Made by a program: the position numbers and the translations under genes. Below are positions 7,098-13,504 of a stretch of DNA of 13,667 nt, one piece after another; within the stretch, counting starts at the first letter, position 1; every line of letters starts with the position of its first letter. The stretch comes from Bacteroidetes bacterium QS_8_64_10 (GTDB taxonomy: Bacteria > Bacteroidota > Rhodothermia > Rhodothermales > Salinibacteraceae). The stretch is taken from contig PXTQ01000020.1 of assembly GCA_003022505.1 (NCBI GenBank), positions 2,720 to 16,386 on the forward strand, in the 5' to 3' direction. Under the pieces are notes generated by a model that had not been told where the DNA came from, ran no database searches, and worked only from the letters and a program-made list of their open reading frames with translations.

Positions 7098-8090
7098 ATG
7101 GAAGCCGCTGTACTTGAAGACGGCGCGGGCTACGTCCAGGAAAGCATCAACCCGCGCCTGGATTTGTTCTCCGAAATCGAGCGCCTCAAAGACGAGCGCA
7201 ACGCCGTGCTGCTGGCGCATTACTACCAGGAGCCGGAGATCCAGGACATCGCCGACTACATCGGCGACTCGCTGGGCCTCTCGCGCGAGGCCGCCGACAC
7301 CGACGCCGACATGATCGTCTTTGCGGGCGTGCACTTCATGGCCGAGAGCGCCAAGATCATGAACCCCGCCAAGAAGGTCATCCTGCCCGACCTGAACGCG
7401 GGCTGCTCGCTCGCCGACACGTGCCCGGCGGACGAGTTTGAGGAGTGGCTTCAGCAGTATCCCGACCACGAGGTCGTCACCTACGTCAACTCCTCGGCGG
7501 CGGTGAAGGCGCTCTCCGACGTGACCTGCACCTCGTCGAGCGCCGCGCATATCATTAACCAAATTCCTGACGATCAGCCCATCGTCTTCGCGCCGGATCG
7601 CAATCTGGGCAAGTACCTGAAGCGCGAGACGGGCCGCGACGACATGGTGCTGTGGGACGGCGTCTGCATCGTGCACGAGACGTTCAACGAGCAGAAGCTG
7701 GTGCGCAAGCAGGCGCGCCACCCGGAGGCCGAGATCATTGCGCACCCGGAATGCGAAGAGGTGGTGCTCGACCGCGCCGCCTTCATCGGTTCCACCAGTC
7801 AGCTGCGCCGCCACGTCGGTGAAAGCGAAAGCGACAGCTTCATCGTAGCGACTGAAGAGGGCCTGCTGCACCAGATGCGCAAAGATAATCCGGATAAAGA
7901 GCTAATCCCAGCCCCGCCGGACAGCGGCTGCAACTGCAATCAGTGCCCGCACATGCGCCTCAACACTATCGAGAAGCTGTATCTTTGCTTGAAGCACGAG
8001 AAGCCGGAGGTCACGCTCGAACCCGGCATCCGCGAGCAGGCGCTCCAGCCCATCGAGCGCATGATGGAGATGAGCCAGTCGATTGGATAA
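7098..8090 (+). CDS. nadA: quinolinate synthase
   Basis: Cytosolic [4Fe-4S] enzyme that condenses iminoaspartate with dihydroxyacetone phosphate to make quinolinate, in de novo NAD synthesis. The 330-residue protein shows AHYYQEPEIQDIADYIGDS at 40-58, HFMAESAK at 79-86, LPDLNAGCSLADTC with Cys103, YVNSSAAVKA at 129-138, WDGVC with Cys190, HPECE at 206-210, GSTSQL at 221-226 and the C-terminal CNCNQCPHM with Cys283. The three likely cluster ligands Cys103, Cys190 and Cys283 have close to the spacing of E. coli NadA. The 16 or so residues before the first conserved part are ordinary for the family. The ATG start lacks a Shine-Dalgarno. nadB and nadC are not in the window. It ends 49 bp from the convergent namZ-like gene, with no clear terminator between. 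The stop codon is TAA. Confidence 0.96.
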   Translation: MEAAVLEDGAGYVQESINPRLDLFSEIERLKDERNAVLLAHYYQEPEIQDIADYIGDSLGLSREAADTDADMIVFAGVHFMAESAKIMNPAKKVILPDLNAGCSLADTCPADEFEEWLQQYPDHEVVTYVNSSAAVKALSDVTCTSSSAAHIINQIPDDQPIVFAPDRNLGKYLKRETGRDDMVLWDGVCIVHETFNEQKLVRKQARHPEAEIIAHPECEEVVLDRAAFIGSTSQLRRHVGESESDSFIVATEEGLLHQMRKDNPDKELIPAPPDSGCNCNQCPHMRLNTIEKLYLCLKHEKPEVTLEPGIREQALQPIERMMEMSQSIG

Positions 8091-8138
8091 TTGGCGAATG
8101 TCGAACGGCGAATTCGAAGGCGATGACTCGAAAATAAA
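8080..8138. repeat. CGAA-type degenerate repeat between nadA and namZ
   Basis: The convergent junction reads as irregular 7-9 bp units built on GGCGAA, TCGAA and GCGATGA (GGCGAATG, TCGAACGGCGAATTCGAAGG). It begins inside the last nadA codons. It belongs to the same style of sequence as 6146-6205 before lolD. No classic terminator is seen. Confidence 0.4.
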
Positions 8139-8139
8139 G

Positions 8140-9543
8140 TTAGTACAGCAGATACGGTTTGCGCCGCTCGCGGAACGCCTTCACCTCGCTTTGCCAGCTC
8201 CGAATGATCGCCTCCGGGCGCTTGCCCGCCTCCAGCATCTCCAGGAAGCGATCCGTGCCGGAGAGCTTCGCCAGCCAGTCCGGGCGCGTCAGGAATGAAT
8301 CCGGCTCCGGCGCACGCTGATAGAAGGCGTGGAGGACGTGCACGCCCGTGGCGACGGGCCGGTACGCCTCGGCGTCGGTAATGACGTGGCGCACGCCTTT
8401 GGCCTGTTTGCCCGCCAGGTCCTCCGACTCCGGCGTGAACGTGGCCGGCTCGAAGCGCACGCCCGGTAGATCGCGCGCGTCCAGCGTGCCCGCGAGCACC
8501 TGCGGATCCGCCCAGGACGCTCCTACCAGCTTGAACGGGGCGTCGGTACCGCGCCCCTCGCTGGCGGCAGTGGCCTCGAAGAACGCCGCGCCCGGATACA
8601 CCAGCGCCGTCTCGAAGTCCGGAATGTTGGGACTGGGCGCGATCCACGGCAGGTGCATTTCGGGCCGGAGTTTGCCGCGCGACCAGTTCTCGGCGGACAC
8701 CACTTCGAGGTCGAGCGCATCCAGCCCGCTGAGCCACGCCTCGCCTTTGATCATGCGCGCCAGCTCGCCGGCGGTCATGCCATGCTGCACGGGAATTGGG
8801 TACTTGCCCACGAACGACTGGTACGTCGTGTCCAGGACGAAACCGCTCACGTGCTCCCCGCCGATGGGATTGGGACGGTCCAGCACCATGAAGTCGACGT
8901 CGTTTTGGGCGGCGGCCTGCATGGCGAGGCCCATCGTCGAGATGTACGTGTAGAAGCGTGCTCCTACGTCCTGAATGTCAAAGACGAGAGCATCCAGCCC
9001 GTCGAGCATCTTGCTCTGGGGCACGCGCGTGTCGCCGTACAGGCTGTAGATCGGAGCGCCCGTCTTGGCGTCGCGGCCATCTTTGACCTCTTCGCCCGCC
9101 TCCGCCTCGCCGCGCAACCCGTGCTCCGGCCCAAAGAGCGCGCCCAGCTCCACGTTCGGCGCACGGTCCACGAGGTCGATCAGGTGCGTCGAGTCAACCA
9201 TTGCCGTGTGATTGACGACGAGGCCGATGGTTTTATGTTGGAGCCGGGCCATGCCGTCCGCGGCGAGCACGGCGGCTCCGGTGCGCACAGTGTCTTGCTG
9301 GGCTGCCTGCATCGAGTCGGGAGCTTGTGCCGAGGACGAGGCCTGCGGGCCGTCGCATCCGGTTGCAACGAGCGAAAGAATAAGCGAAAGTACGAATGGG
9401 CGAAGATACGAATGGACGAAAGGACGAATGAACGAGCGAACGAATGAGCAAACGAAGGCAGAACACGCCCTCGTACTCTCGTACCCTCTCCCTTCCCTTC
9501 CGTCTCTTGGTTCCTTCATCCTTTCCTCCCCACGTCCCTTCAT
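8140..9543 (-). CDS. namZ: NamZ-like exo-beta-N-acetylmuramidase lipoprotein (DUF1343/GH171)
   Basis: Family members remove MurNAc from the ends of peptidoglycan fragments in murein recycling. Conserved stretches in the 467-residue frame: NHTA at 111-114, FGPEHGLRGE at 137-146, DIQDVGARFYTY at 179-190, LDRPNPIGGE at 201-210, YPIPVQHGMTAGE at 228-240, APSPNIPD at 282-289 and YPGAAFFE at 296-303. A lipobox, LVATGC with Cys63, predicts an outer- or inner-membrane lipoprotein facing the periplasm. The N-terminus is odd: 62 residues precede the Cys, and residues about 33-60 form a tetrapeptide repeat (SFVR SFIR PFVH SYLR PFVL SLIL) written by 8-bp DNA repeats. There is no closer ATG, GTG or TTG to give a normal signal length. 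I took the ATG at 9543 because it overlaps the ndk stop as ATGA; Met9 (9519) is possible. The stop codon is TAA. Confidence 0.87.
   Translation of the reverse strand: MKGRGEERMKEPRDGREGRGYESTRACSAFVCSFVRSFIRPFVHSYLRPFVLSLILSLVATGCDGPQASSSAQAPDSMQAAQQDTVRTGAAVLAADGMARLQHKTIGLVVNHTAMVDSTHLIDLVDRAPNVELGALFGPEHGLRGEAEAGEEVKDGRDAKTGAPIYSLYGDTRVPQSKMLDGLDALVFDIQDVGARFYTYISTMGLAMQAAAQNDVDFMVLDRPNPIGGEHVSGFVLDTTYQSFVGKYPIPVQHGMTAGELARMIKGEAWLSGLDALDLEVVSAENWSRGKLRPEMHLPWIAPSPNIPDFETALVYPGAAFFEATAASEGRGTDAPFKLVGASWADPQVLAGTLDARDLPGVRFEPATFTPESEDLAGKQAKGVRHVITDAEAYRPVATGVHVLHAFYQRAPEPDSFLTRPDWLAKLSGTDRFLEMLEAGKRPEAIIRSWQSEVKAFRERRKPYLLY
9369..9458. repeat. CGAAnGnn octamer tract encoding the NamZ-like signal peptide
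   Basis: Six contiguous 8-bp units run from 9385 to 9432 (CGAAAGTA, CGAATGGG, CGAAGATA, CGAATGGA, CGAAAGGA, CGAATGAA), with 4- and 8-bp units on both sides. On the minus strand three units equal 24 nt, so the frame repeats every eight residues and appears as a four-residue pattern. The tract lies fully inside the NamZ-like coding frame. Purine-rich 8-bp units continue less regularly to about 9540. Confidence 0.8.
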
Positions 9544-9962
9544 GAATGAGCCGCGATCTCGTGTTCGGGAAAGAAGTACGCGACTTCGCGCCGCCCGTTC
9601 TCCGGCGAGTCGGAGCCGTGCACAATGTTTTGCTCGATAGAGTCGGCGAACTCGGCGCGGATGGTGCCCTCGTCGGCTTCGTCGGGATCCGTAGCGCCGA
9701 TGAGTGCGCGGAAGTCGTCGACGGCGTTTTCTTTTTCGAGCACCATGGGCACGCAGGGGCCGCCGGTCATAAACGCGATCAGGCTCTCGAAGAACGGCTT
9801 GCCTTCGTGTACGGCGTAAAAGCCCTCGGCCTCTTTTTCCGACAAAGAAACCATCTTGAGAGCGCGGATCCGGAAGCCGGCGTCCTGGATGCGGCGCGTC
9901 ACCTCGCCGATCAGCTCTTTGCGTACGCAGTCGGGCTTGAGAATTACGAGCGTGCGTTCCAT
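9540..9962 (-). CDS. ndk: nucleoside diphosphate kinase
   Basis: Cytosolic enzyme that passes phosphate from ATP to nucleoside diphosphates through a phospho-histidine. The 140-residue protein has the standard start MERTLVILKPDCV (Lys9), Tyr49, GPCVPMVLEKENAV at 68-81, GATDPDEADEGTIRAEF at 89-105, and the catalytic His115 in NIVHGSDSPE. The frame stays open upstream, but the ATG at 9962 gives the family's usual start and length. It lies first in a leftward pair; its TGA overlaps the ATG of the NamZ-like gene (ATGA at 9540-9543), so translational coupling is possible. A Bacteroidota-type promoter lies about 45-75 bp upstream. No Shine-Dalgarno is seen. Confidence 0.97.
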   Translation of the reverse strand: MERTLVILKPDCVRKELIGEVTRRIQDAGFRIRALKMVSLSEKEAEGFYAVHEGKPFFESLIAFMTGGPCVPMVLEKENAVDDFRALIGATDPDEADEGTIRAEFADSIEQNIVHGSDSPENGRREVAYFFPEHEIAAHS

Positions 9963-10005
9963 GTTGAGAGGAGTGGTCTTGCGGGTGCTTTCTCGTGAGC
10001 GTGGT

Positions 10006-10036
10006 AAAACGTAATGCGCACGCCGCAAACGGACAA
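10006..10036 (-). promoter_or_regulatory. likely ndk promoter (Bacteroidota -33/-7 type)
   Basis: On the minus strand, TTG (10034-10036), exactly 20 bp, then TACGTTTT (10006-10013), close to TAnnTTTG. Transcription would start near 10000 and leave a leader of about 38 nt. The -33 element abuts the hairpin at 10037-10052. Confidence 0.4.
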
Positions 10037-10052
10037 GCCGCCTCGCGGCGGT
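10037..10052 (-). terminator. hairpin between the 2TM remnant and ndk
   Basis: CCGCC (10038-10042), loop TCGC, GGCGG (10047-10051), extended by a G/T pair. On the minus strand the stem ends in CTTGTCC, a poor T-run. It lies between the decayed 2TM gene and the ndk promoter, so it may have ended transcription of the former. Confidence 0.35.
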
Positions 10053-10158
10053 CTTGGCGGATTCGTCAGATGCCAACAATGCGCGCGAAGCGACCGGGCC
10101 TGCGAAGAACGCTCGCGCAACTGCTGCCGGACCCGTTCGGCGTCGCCTCCAATCGGTA

Positions 10159-10557
10159 TTACCGCACGCGCCGGGCGAGATCGGCAGCTTCTTCGGCGTC
10201 GTCAGGCTGCTCGCTGGAAAGAGCGTCGCTTTCGGGCGTGCTGACGTGGTCTCAGTCGCGGCTCGTGACGATAGTTTCCAGGTGCTCGATGCGGCGCACG
10301 AGGCGCTCCGTGTCCACCGGCTCCGTGGAGGCCGAGCGCCGGCGGAGGCGCTGTTCCAGATCGTCCGCCGTCAGGTAATCGCGGTCCTGCATCATCAGTT
10401 CGCGCACCCGGCGCTCCTCCCACTCGCTGGAGGTGCCGAAGCCGTAGACCTTGAAGGCGTGCGAGGCCAGCCCGATGCCCCAGCCGAAGAGCGGGTAGAT
10501 AAATCACAGGTGCTCCAGCGAAGTCATCAGGTTGACGGCAACCAGCATCAGCTTCAT
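10159..10557 (-). pseudogene. decayed 2TM-domain protein gene
   Basis: The minus strand in one frame reads MKLMLVAVNLMTSLEHL, stop, FIYPLFGWGIGLASHAFKVY and on through EWEERRVRELM to RRIEHLETIVTSRD, stop, DHVSTPESDALSSEQ and finally ADLARRVR, stop (TAA at 10159-10161). The segment around FIYPLFGWGIGLA is the second membrane helix of the 2TM domain (PF13239-like), where HLWFIYPL is expected; the TGA at 10504-10506 stands at that Trp. The second TGA (10252-10254) falls after SRD and is followed by protein-like acidic sequence in the same frame, again fitting a lost Trp. A TAG (10558-10560) directly precedes the first Met, and no normal N-terminus is found above it, so the 5' end is lost or frameshifted. 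Membership in 2TM is from motif recall. Confidence 0.6.
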
Positions 10558-10662
10558 CTACCACGAGACGATGCCGGTTGCCTTCCCACAAGAGAGTGGC
10601 CTCGTGTGCGAAAGCATGGAAGTCCGAACGCAAAAACGTCTGTACCGTCATACATCACACAC

Positions 10663-10694
10663 ACTCAAACACTCAAACACTCAAACACTCAAAC
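10663..10694 (+). repeat. four ACTCAAAC copies before the uvrB start
   Basis: Perfect tandem octamers at 10663-10670, 10671-10678, 10679-10686 and 10687-10694, ending 10 bp before the ATG at 10705. The tract is G-free and there is no Shine-Dalgarno. The same unit in another phase (AAACACTC) recurs past the uvrB end at 12890-12929. Confidence 0.9.
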
Positions 10695-10704
10695 ACCGAA
10701 CCGC

Positions 10705-12765
10705 ATGGAGCTTGACGAGAATCCCGCCTTCGACCTCACCAGCGAGTTTGATCCGACCGGCGATCAGCCCAACGCCATCGCCGAACTCACCGCAGGTCTG
10801 AAGCGCGGCGACGACTACCAGACGCTCCTCGGGGCGACGGGTACCGGGAAAACTTTTTCCATTAGCAACGTCATCCAGAATGTGAATATGCCGACGCTGG
10901 TGATGAGCCACAATAAGACCCTGGCCGCCCAGCTTTACGCCGAGCTGCGCAACTTCTTCCCGGAAAACCGCGTCGAGTTTTTCATCTCGTACTATGACTA
11001 CTACCAGCCCGAGAGCTACATCGTCCCCTCGGACACGTACATCGAGAAGGATATGGCGATCAACGAGCGCATCGACCGGCTGCGGCTGCGCGCCACCTCG
11101 TCGCTCGTGTCGGGGCGCGACGACGTGATCGTGGTCGCCAGCGTATCGTGCATCTACGGCCTCGGCGCGCCCGACGAGTACGCCTCGCAGATCATCCAGA
11201 TCAAGCCGGGCGAGCGCGTGGAGCGCGACGAGTTCCTGCACGATCTGATCAGCCTGTACTACGAGCGCAACGACATCGAATTCGAGCCGGGCACCTTCCG
11301 CGTGCGCGGCGACGTCGTGGACATCTTCCCGGCCTACATGGCGGATGAGCGCCGCGCCTACCGCATCGAGTTCTGGGGCGATGAGGTCGACAGCATCTCG
11401 ACGTTCCATCCGGATTCGGGCAAAACGCTCGATGAGGAAGAGTTCCTCACGATCTATCCGGCCAATCTTTTTGTGACTTCGGAAGATCAGCTGGAGCGCG
11501 CCATCGAGTCCATCGAAGAAGAACTAAAATGGCGGCTCGCGGTGCTCCGGGAGGAAGGCAAGCTCGTGGAGGCGCAGCGGCTGGAGCAGCGCACGATGTT
11601 CGACCTGGAGATGATGAAATAGGTCGGCTTTTGCTCCGGCATCGAGAACTACTCGCGGCACCTGTCGGGGCGGCAGAAAGGCGAGCGCCCGTACTGCCTG
11701 TTCGATTATTTTCCCGACGATTTTCTGCTGGTGATAGATGAGAGCCACCAGACGATCCCGCAGGTGCGCGCCATGTACAACGGCGACCGCGCCCGCAAGC
11801 TGAAGCTGGTGGAGCACGGCTTCCGGCTCCCCTCGGCCCTCGACAACCGCCCGCTCACGTTTGAGGAGTTCGAGAGCCTGCACGATCAGGTGATTTTCAT
11901 GAGCGCTACGCCCGCCGACTACGAGCTTGAGAAAAGCGGCGGCGTCTTCGTCGAGCAGGTGGTGCGGCCCACCGGTGTGCCCGATCCGGAGATCGACGTG
12001 CGCCCCGTGGACGGCCAGATCGACGACCTGCTCGAAGAGATCCAGCAGCGCGCCGAGCGCAACGAGCGCATTCTGGTGACGACGCTCACGAAGCGCATGG
12101 CCGAGGACCTGGCTGATTATCTCGACAGCTACGGCGTGGCCTGCCGCTGGCTCCACTCCGAGATCGACGCCTTCGACCGCGTCGATATCTTGCGCGGCCT
12201 GCGCCTCGGCGAGTTCGACGTGCTGGTGGGCGTGAACCTGCTTCGGGAGGGCTTGGACTTGCCGGAAGTCTCGCTCGTGGCAATCCTGGACGCCGACAAG
12301 GAGGGCTTCCTTCGTTCCGAACGCTCGCTCATTCAGACGGCAGGGCGGGCGGCGCGCAACGCCAACGGGCAAATTATTTTATATGCCGACGAGATCACCA
12401 GCTCCATGCAGCGCATGATGGACGAGACGGAGCGTCGCCGCGAGAAACAACTCGCCTACAACGAGGAACACGACGTGACCCCTGAAACGGTGCGCAAGTC
12501 GCAGGACGAGGTGATGCAAGGCACCATCATTGCCGAGGAGAAAGCCGACGAGGACGGGCAGTCCACCTACTACGCCGGCCCCGACGAGGGCACTTCCGCC
12601 ATTGTCGCCGACCCCGTGGTCAAGTACATGACCGACGATCAGAAGCGCGATCTCGTGGAACAGATGCGCGAGGAGATGCTGGAGGCCTCCGACAACCTCG
12701 ACTTCGAGCGCGCCGCCGAGCTGCGCGATTCTATCGAAGAACTCGAAAGTCAACTCGGGGAGTGA
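10705..12765 (+). pseudogene. uvrB: excinuclease ABC subunit B interrupted by an in-frame TAG
   Basis: UvrB is the damage-verifying helicase-like core of nucleotide excision repair, working with UvrA and UvrC. The frame is conserved over the full family length (686 codons counting the stop). Part one (1-305): Walker A GATGTGKT at 43-50, HNKTLAAQLYAEL at 69-81, and the beta-hairpin YYDYYQPESYIVPSDTYIEK at 96-115. Then MMK, TAG (11620-11622) and VGFCSGIENYSRHLSGR; the family has an acidic residue or similar here (MMxEVGFC). Part two: DESH at 345-348, SAT at 400-402, HSEIDAFDR, LLREGLDLPEVSL, QTAGRAARN at 534-542 and the UvrC-binding UVR motif at about 654-681. I see no frameshift or other lesion. 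The fragments could be two ORFs, the second starting at the GTG at 11731, but neither would be a working UvrB. A sequencing error, a recent mutation or suppression could explain it. Confidence 0.9.
11620..11622 (+). other. premature TAG in uvrB
   Basis: Amber codon at position 306 of the uvrB frame, where Glu (GAG) or possibly Gln (CAG) would be one base away. Coding resumes in the same frame with no gap. TAG is also the true stop of pgk, gap, the TPR gene and the HEPN gene in this window. Confidence 0.9.
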
Positions 12766-12774
12766 GCGTGGCTC

Positions 12775-12800
12775 AGGTCTGCAGGTCAAGGTCGCACGTC
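12775..12800 (+). repeat. AGGTCTG direct repeat, left copy
   Basis: AGGTCTGCAGGTC then AAGGTCGCACGTC. It matches 13485-13504 (AGGTCTGAAGGTCGCATGTC) except for a 6-bp length difference and a few substitutions. The two copies lie on either side of the HEPN gene. Confidence 0.5.
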
Positions 12801-12889
12801 ACTGGATCTTCGATTTTCGGATCTGCGACCCGATGACCGGTTTCGTCGAACGGGTCGAGGCATACGTGCACGAGCACTCGTGAACGCGC

Positions 12890-12929
12890 AAACACCCAAA
12901 CACTCAAACACTGCAACACCCAAACACAG
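12890..12929 (+). repeat. AAACACnn octamer tract
   Basis: Five contiguous 8-bp units: AAACACCC, AAACACTC, AAACACTG, CAACACCC, AAACACAG. The same unit lies directly before the uvrB start. Here it is not next to any recognised start codon; the HEPN gene starts 164 bp later. Confidence 0.8.
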
Positions 12930-12975
12930 GGCAATCGCGTTTAATTTTCTGTATCGCCCTACGTGATGTAGGGGC

Positions 12976-12991
12976 TGTTCTCGTCAGAACA
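12976..12991. promoter_or_regulatory. inverted repeat upstream of the HEPN gene
   Basis: TGTTCT, CGTC, AGAACA: perfect 6-bp arms about 100 bp before the HEPN start. Just left of it, CCCTAC-GTGAT-GTAGGG (12957-12973) forms another hairpin. The symmetry suits a repressor site or a short RNA hairpin; no known regulator is recognised. Confidence 0.35.
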
Positions 12992-13011
12992 TGTTGAATG
13001 GAAGGTAGCGT

Positions 13012-13025
13012 CAAGGCGCGCCTTG
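13012..13025. promoter_or_regulatory. perfect 14-bp palindrome upstream of the HEPN gene
   Basis: CAAGGCGCGCCTTG is fully self-complementary and lies 67 bp before the HEPN start, just upstream of a TATACT hexamer (13042-13047). This is the place expected for an operator. Confidence 0.4.
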
Positions 13026-13092
13026 TTCGCCCGGCGCTTCGTATACTGTTCACGTTCGCCTTCCTGCTCCCCACGTAACGACGACGCAGCTC

Positions 13093-13476
13093 ATGGACGA
13101 CAAGATCACCTTTCTGCTCAACAAGGCGCAGACGTTCTTGCGTAGCGCCGCCGTGTTGCTGGAACTGGAGGACTACGACTCCAGCGCCTCCCGCTCCTAT
13201 TTCGCCATGCTCTACGCCGCACAGGCCATGCTCGTGGCCGAAAACGGTACGCTCCCCGAACAGCGCGGCATCCGGTCTGCTTTTATCGACCAGTTCGTGG
13301 ATCACGGCCCGCTGCCCGAACGCGCTGCCGATGCCTTCGAGAACGCGCATGACCTGATGGAGGTCGGTGATTACAGCAGCTCCTTCGGCGTCAAGCAGCC
13401 CAAGAGCGAGCGGGCACTCCAAGAGGCCGAGGCATTCGTCAACAGCATCACCGACATGATTCAAGAGACGGCGTAG
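13093..13476 (+). CDS. HEPN-domain protein (COG1895-like), no MNT partner seen
   Basis: A 127-residue all-helical protein of the HEPN family, which usually pairs with a small MNT nucleotidyltransferase as a toxin-antitoxin-type module. Seen: an N-terminal helix KAQTFLRSAAVLLELEDYD at 11-29, the core SASRSYFAMLYAAQAML at 31-47, and the C-terminal EVGDYSSSFG at 90-99 with a final helix. The usual HEPN RNase motif is Arg, 4-6 residues, His; here Arg34 is followed by SYFAML and Tyr41, so the His is missing, as in a subset of this family. It may therefore be a binding or scaffolding HEPN rather than an RNase. No MNT gene is seen in the spacer upstream or in the 191 bp downstream. The ATG start has no Shine-Dalgarno. 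The stop codon is TAG. Confidence 0.85.
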   Translation: MDDKITFLLNKAQTFLRSAAVLLELEDYDSSASRSYFAMLYAAQAMLVAENGTLPEQRGIRSAFIDQFVDHGPLPERAADAFENAHDLMEVGDYSSSFGVKQPKSERALQEAEAFVNSITDMIQETA

Positions 13477-13484
13477 TGGGTCGA

Positions 13485-13504
13485 AGGTCTGAAGGTCGCA
13501 TGTC
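13485..13504 (+). repeat. AGGTCTG direct repeat, right copy
   Basis: AGGTCTGAAGGTCGCATGTC, starting nine bases after the HEPN stop and followed by more AAGGT and CGAACCGCGAA units to about 13580. It pairs with 12775-12800. From 13580 to the window end I see no gene. Confidence 0.5.

Larger units (their letters stand above)
12766..13092. other. intergenic region between uvrB and the HEPN gene
   Basis: A 327-bp stretch with no convincing gene. It holds an AGGTC-rich repeat (12775-12800), a 16-codon ATG frame ending at 12883, five AAACACnn octamers (12890-12929), a CCCTAC/GTAGGG stem-loop (12957-12973), TGTTCT-CGTC-AGAACA (12976-12991), a perfect 14-bp palindrome (13012-13025) and a TATACT hexamer (13042-13047). 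No MNT nucleotidyltransferase gene, the usual partner of HEPN genes, is found here. Confidence 0.6.

Noticed and set aside
10663..10694. A CRISPR array at the tandem repeats
   Set aside because: Units are 8 bp with no spacers, and there are no cas genes.
10054..10704. Extending the uvrB frame upstream to 10054
   Set aside because: The extra residues cover the 2TM remnant antisense and the octamer repeats; MELDENPAFDL at 10705 is the family start.
10159..11622. Changed genetic code or stop-codon read-through (TGA as Trp, TAG as an amino acid)
   Set aside because: TGA ends the ABC ATPase, the response regulator, lolD and ndk, and TAG ends pgk, gap, the TPR and HEPN genes at the expected lengths, so both act as stops here.
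11524..12372. A 282-codon minus-strand frame opposite the second part of uvrB
   Set aside because: Antisense shadow; the sense strand carries the helicase motifs.
12833..12883. A 16-residue frame MTGFVERVEAYVHEHS
   Set aside because: It vaguely recalls the start of HD-domain hydrolases, but it is too short to support and is followed by repeats.
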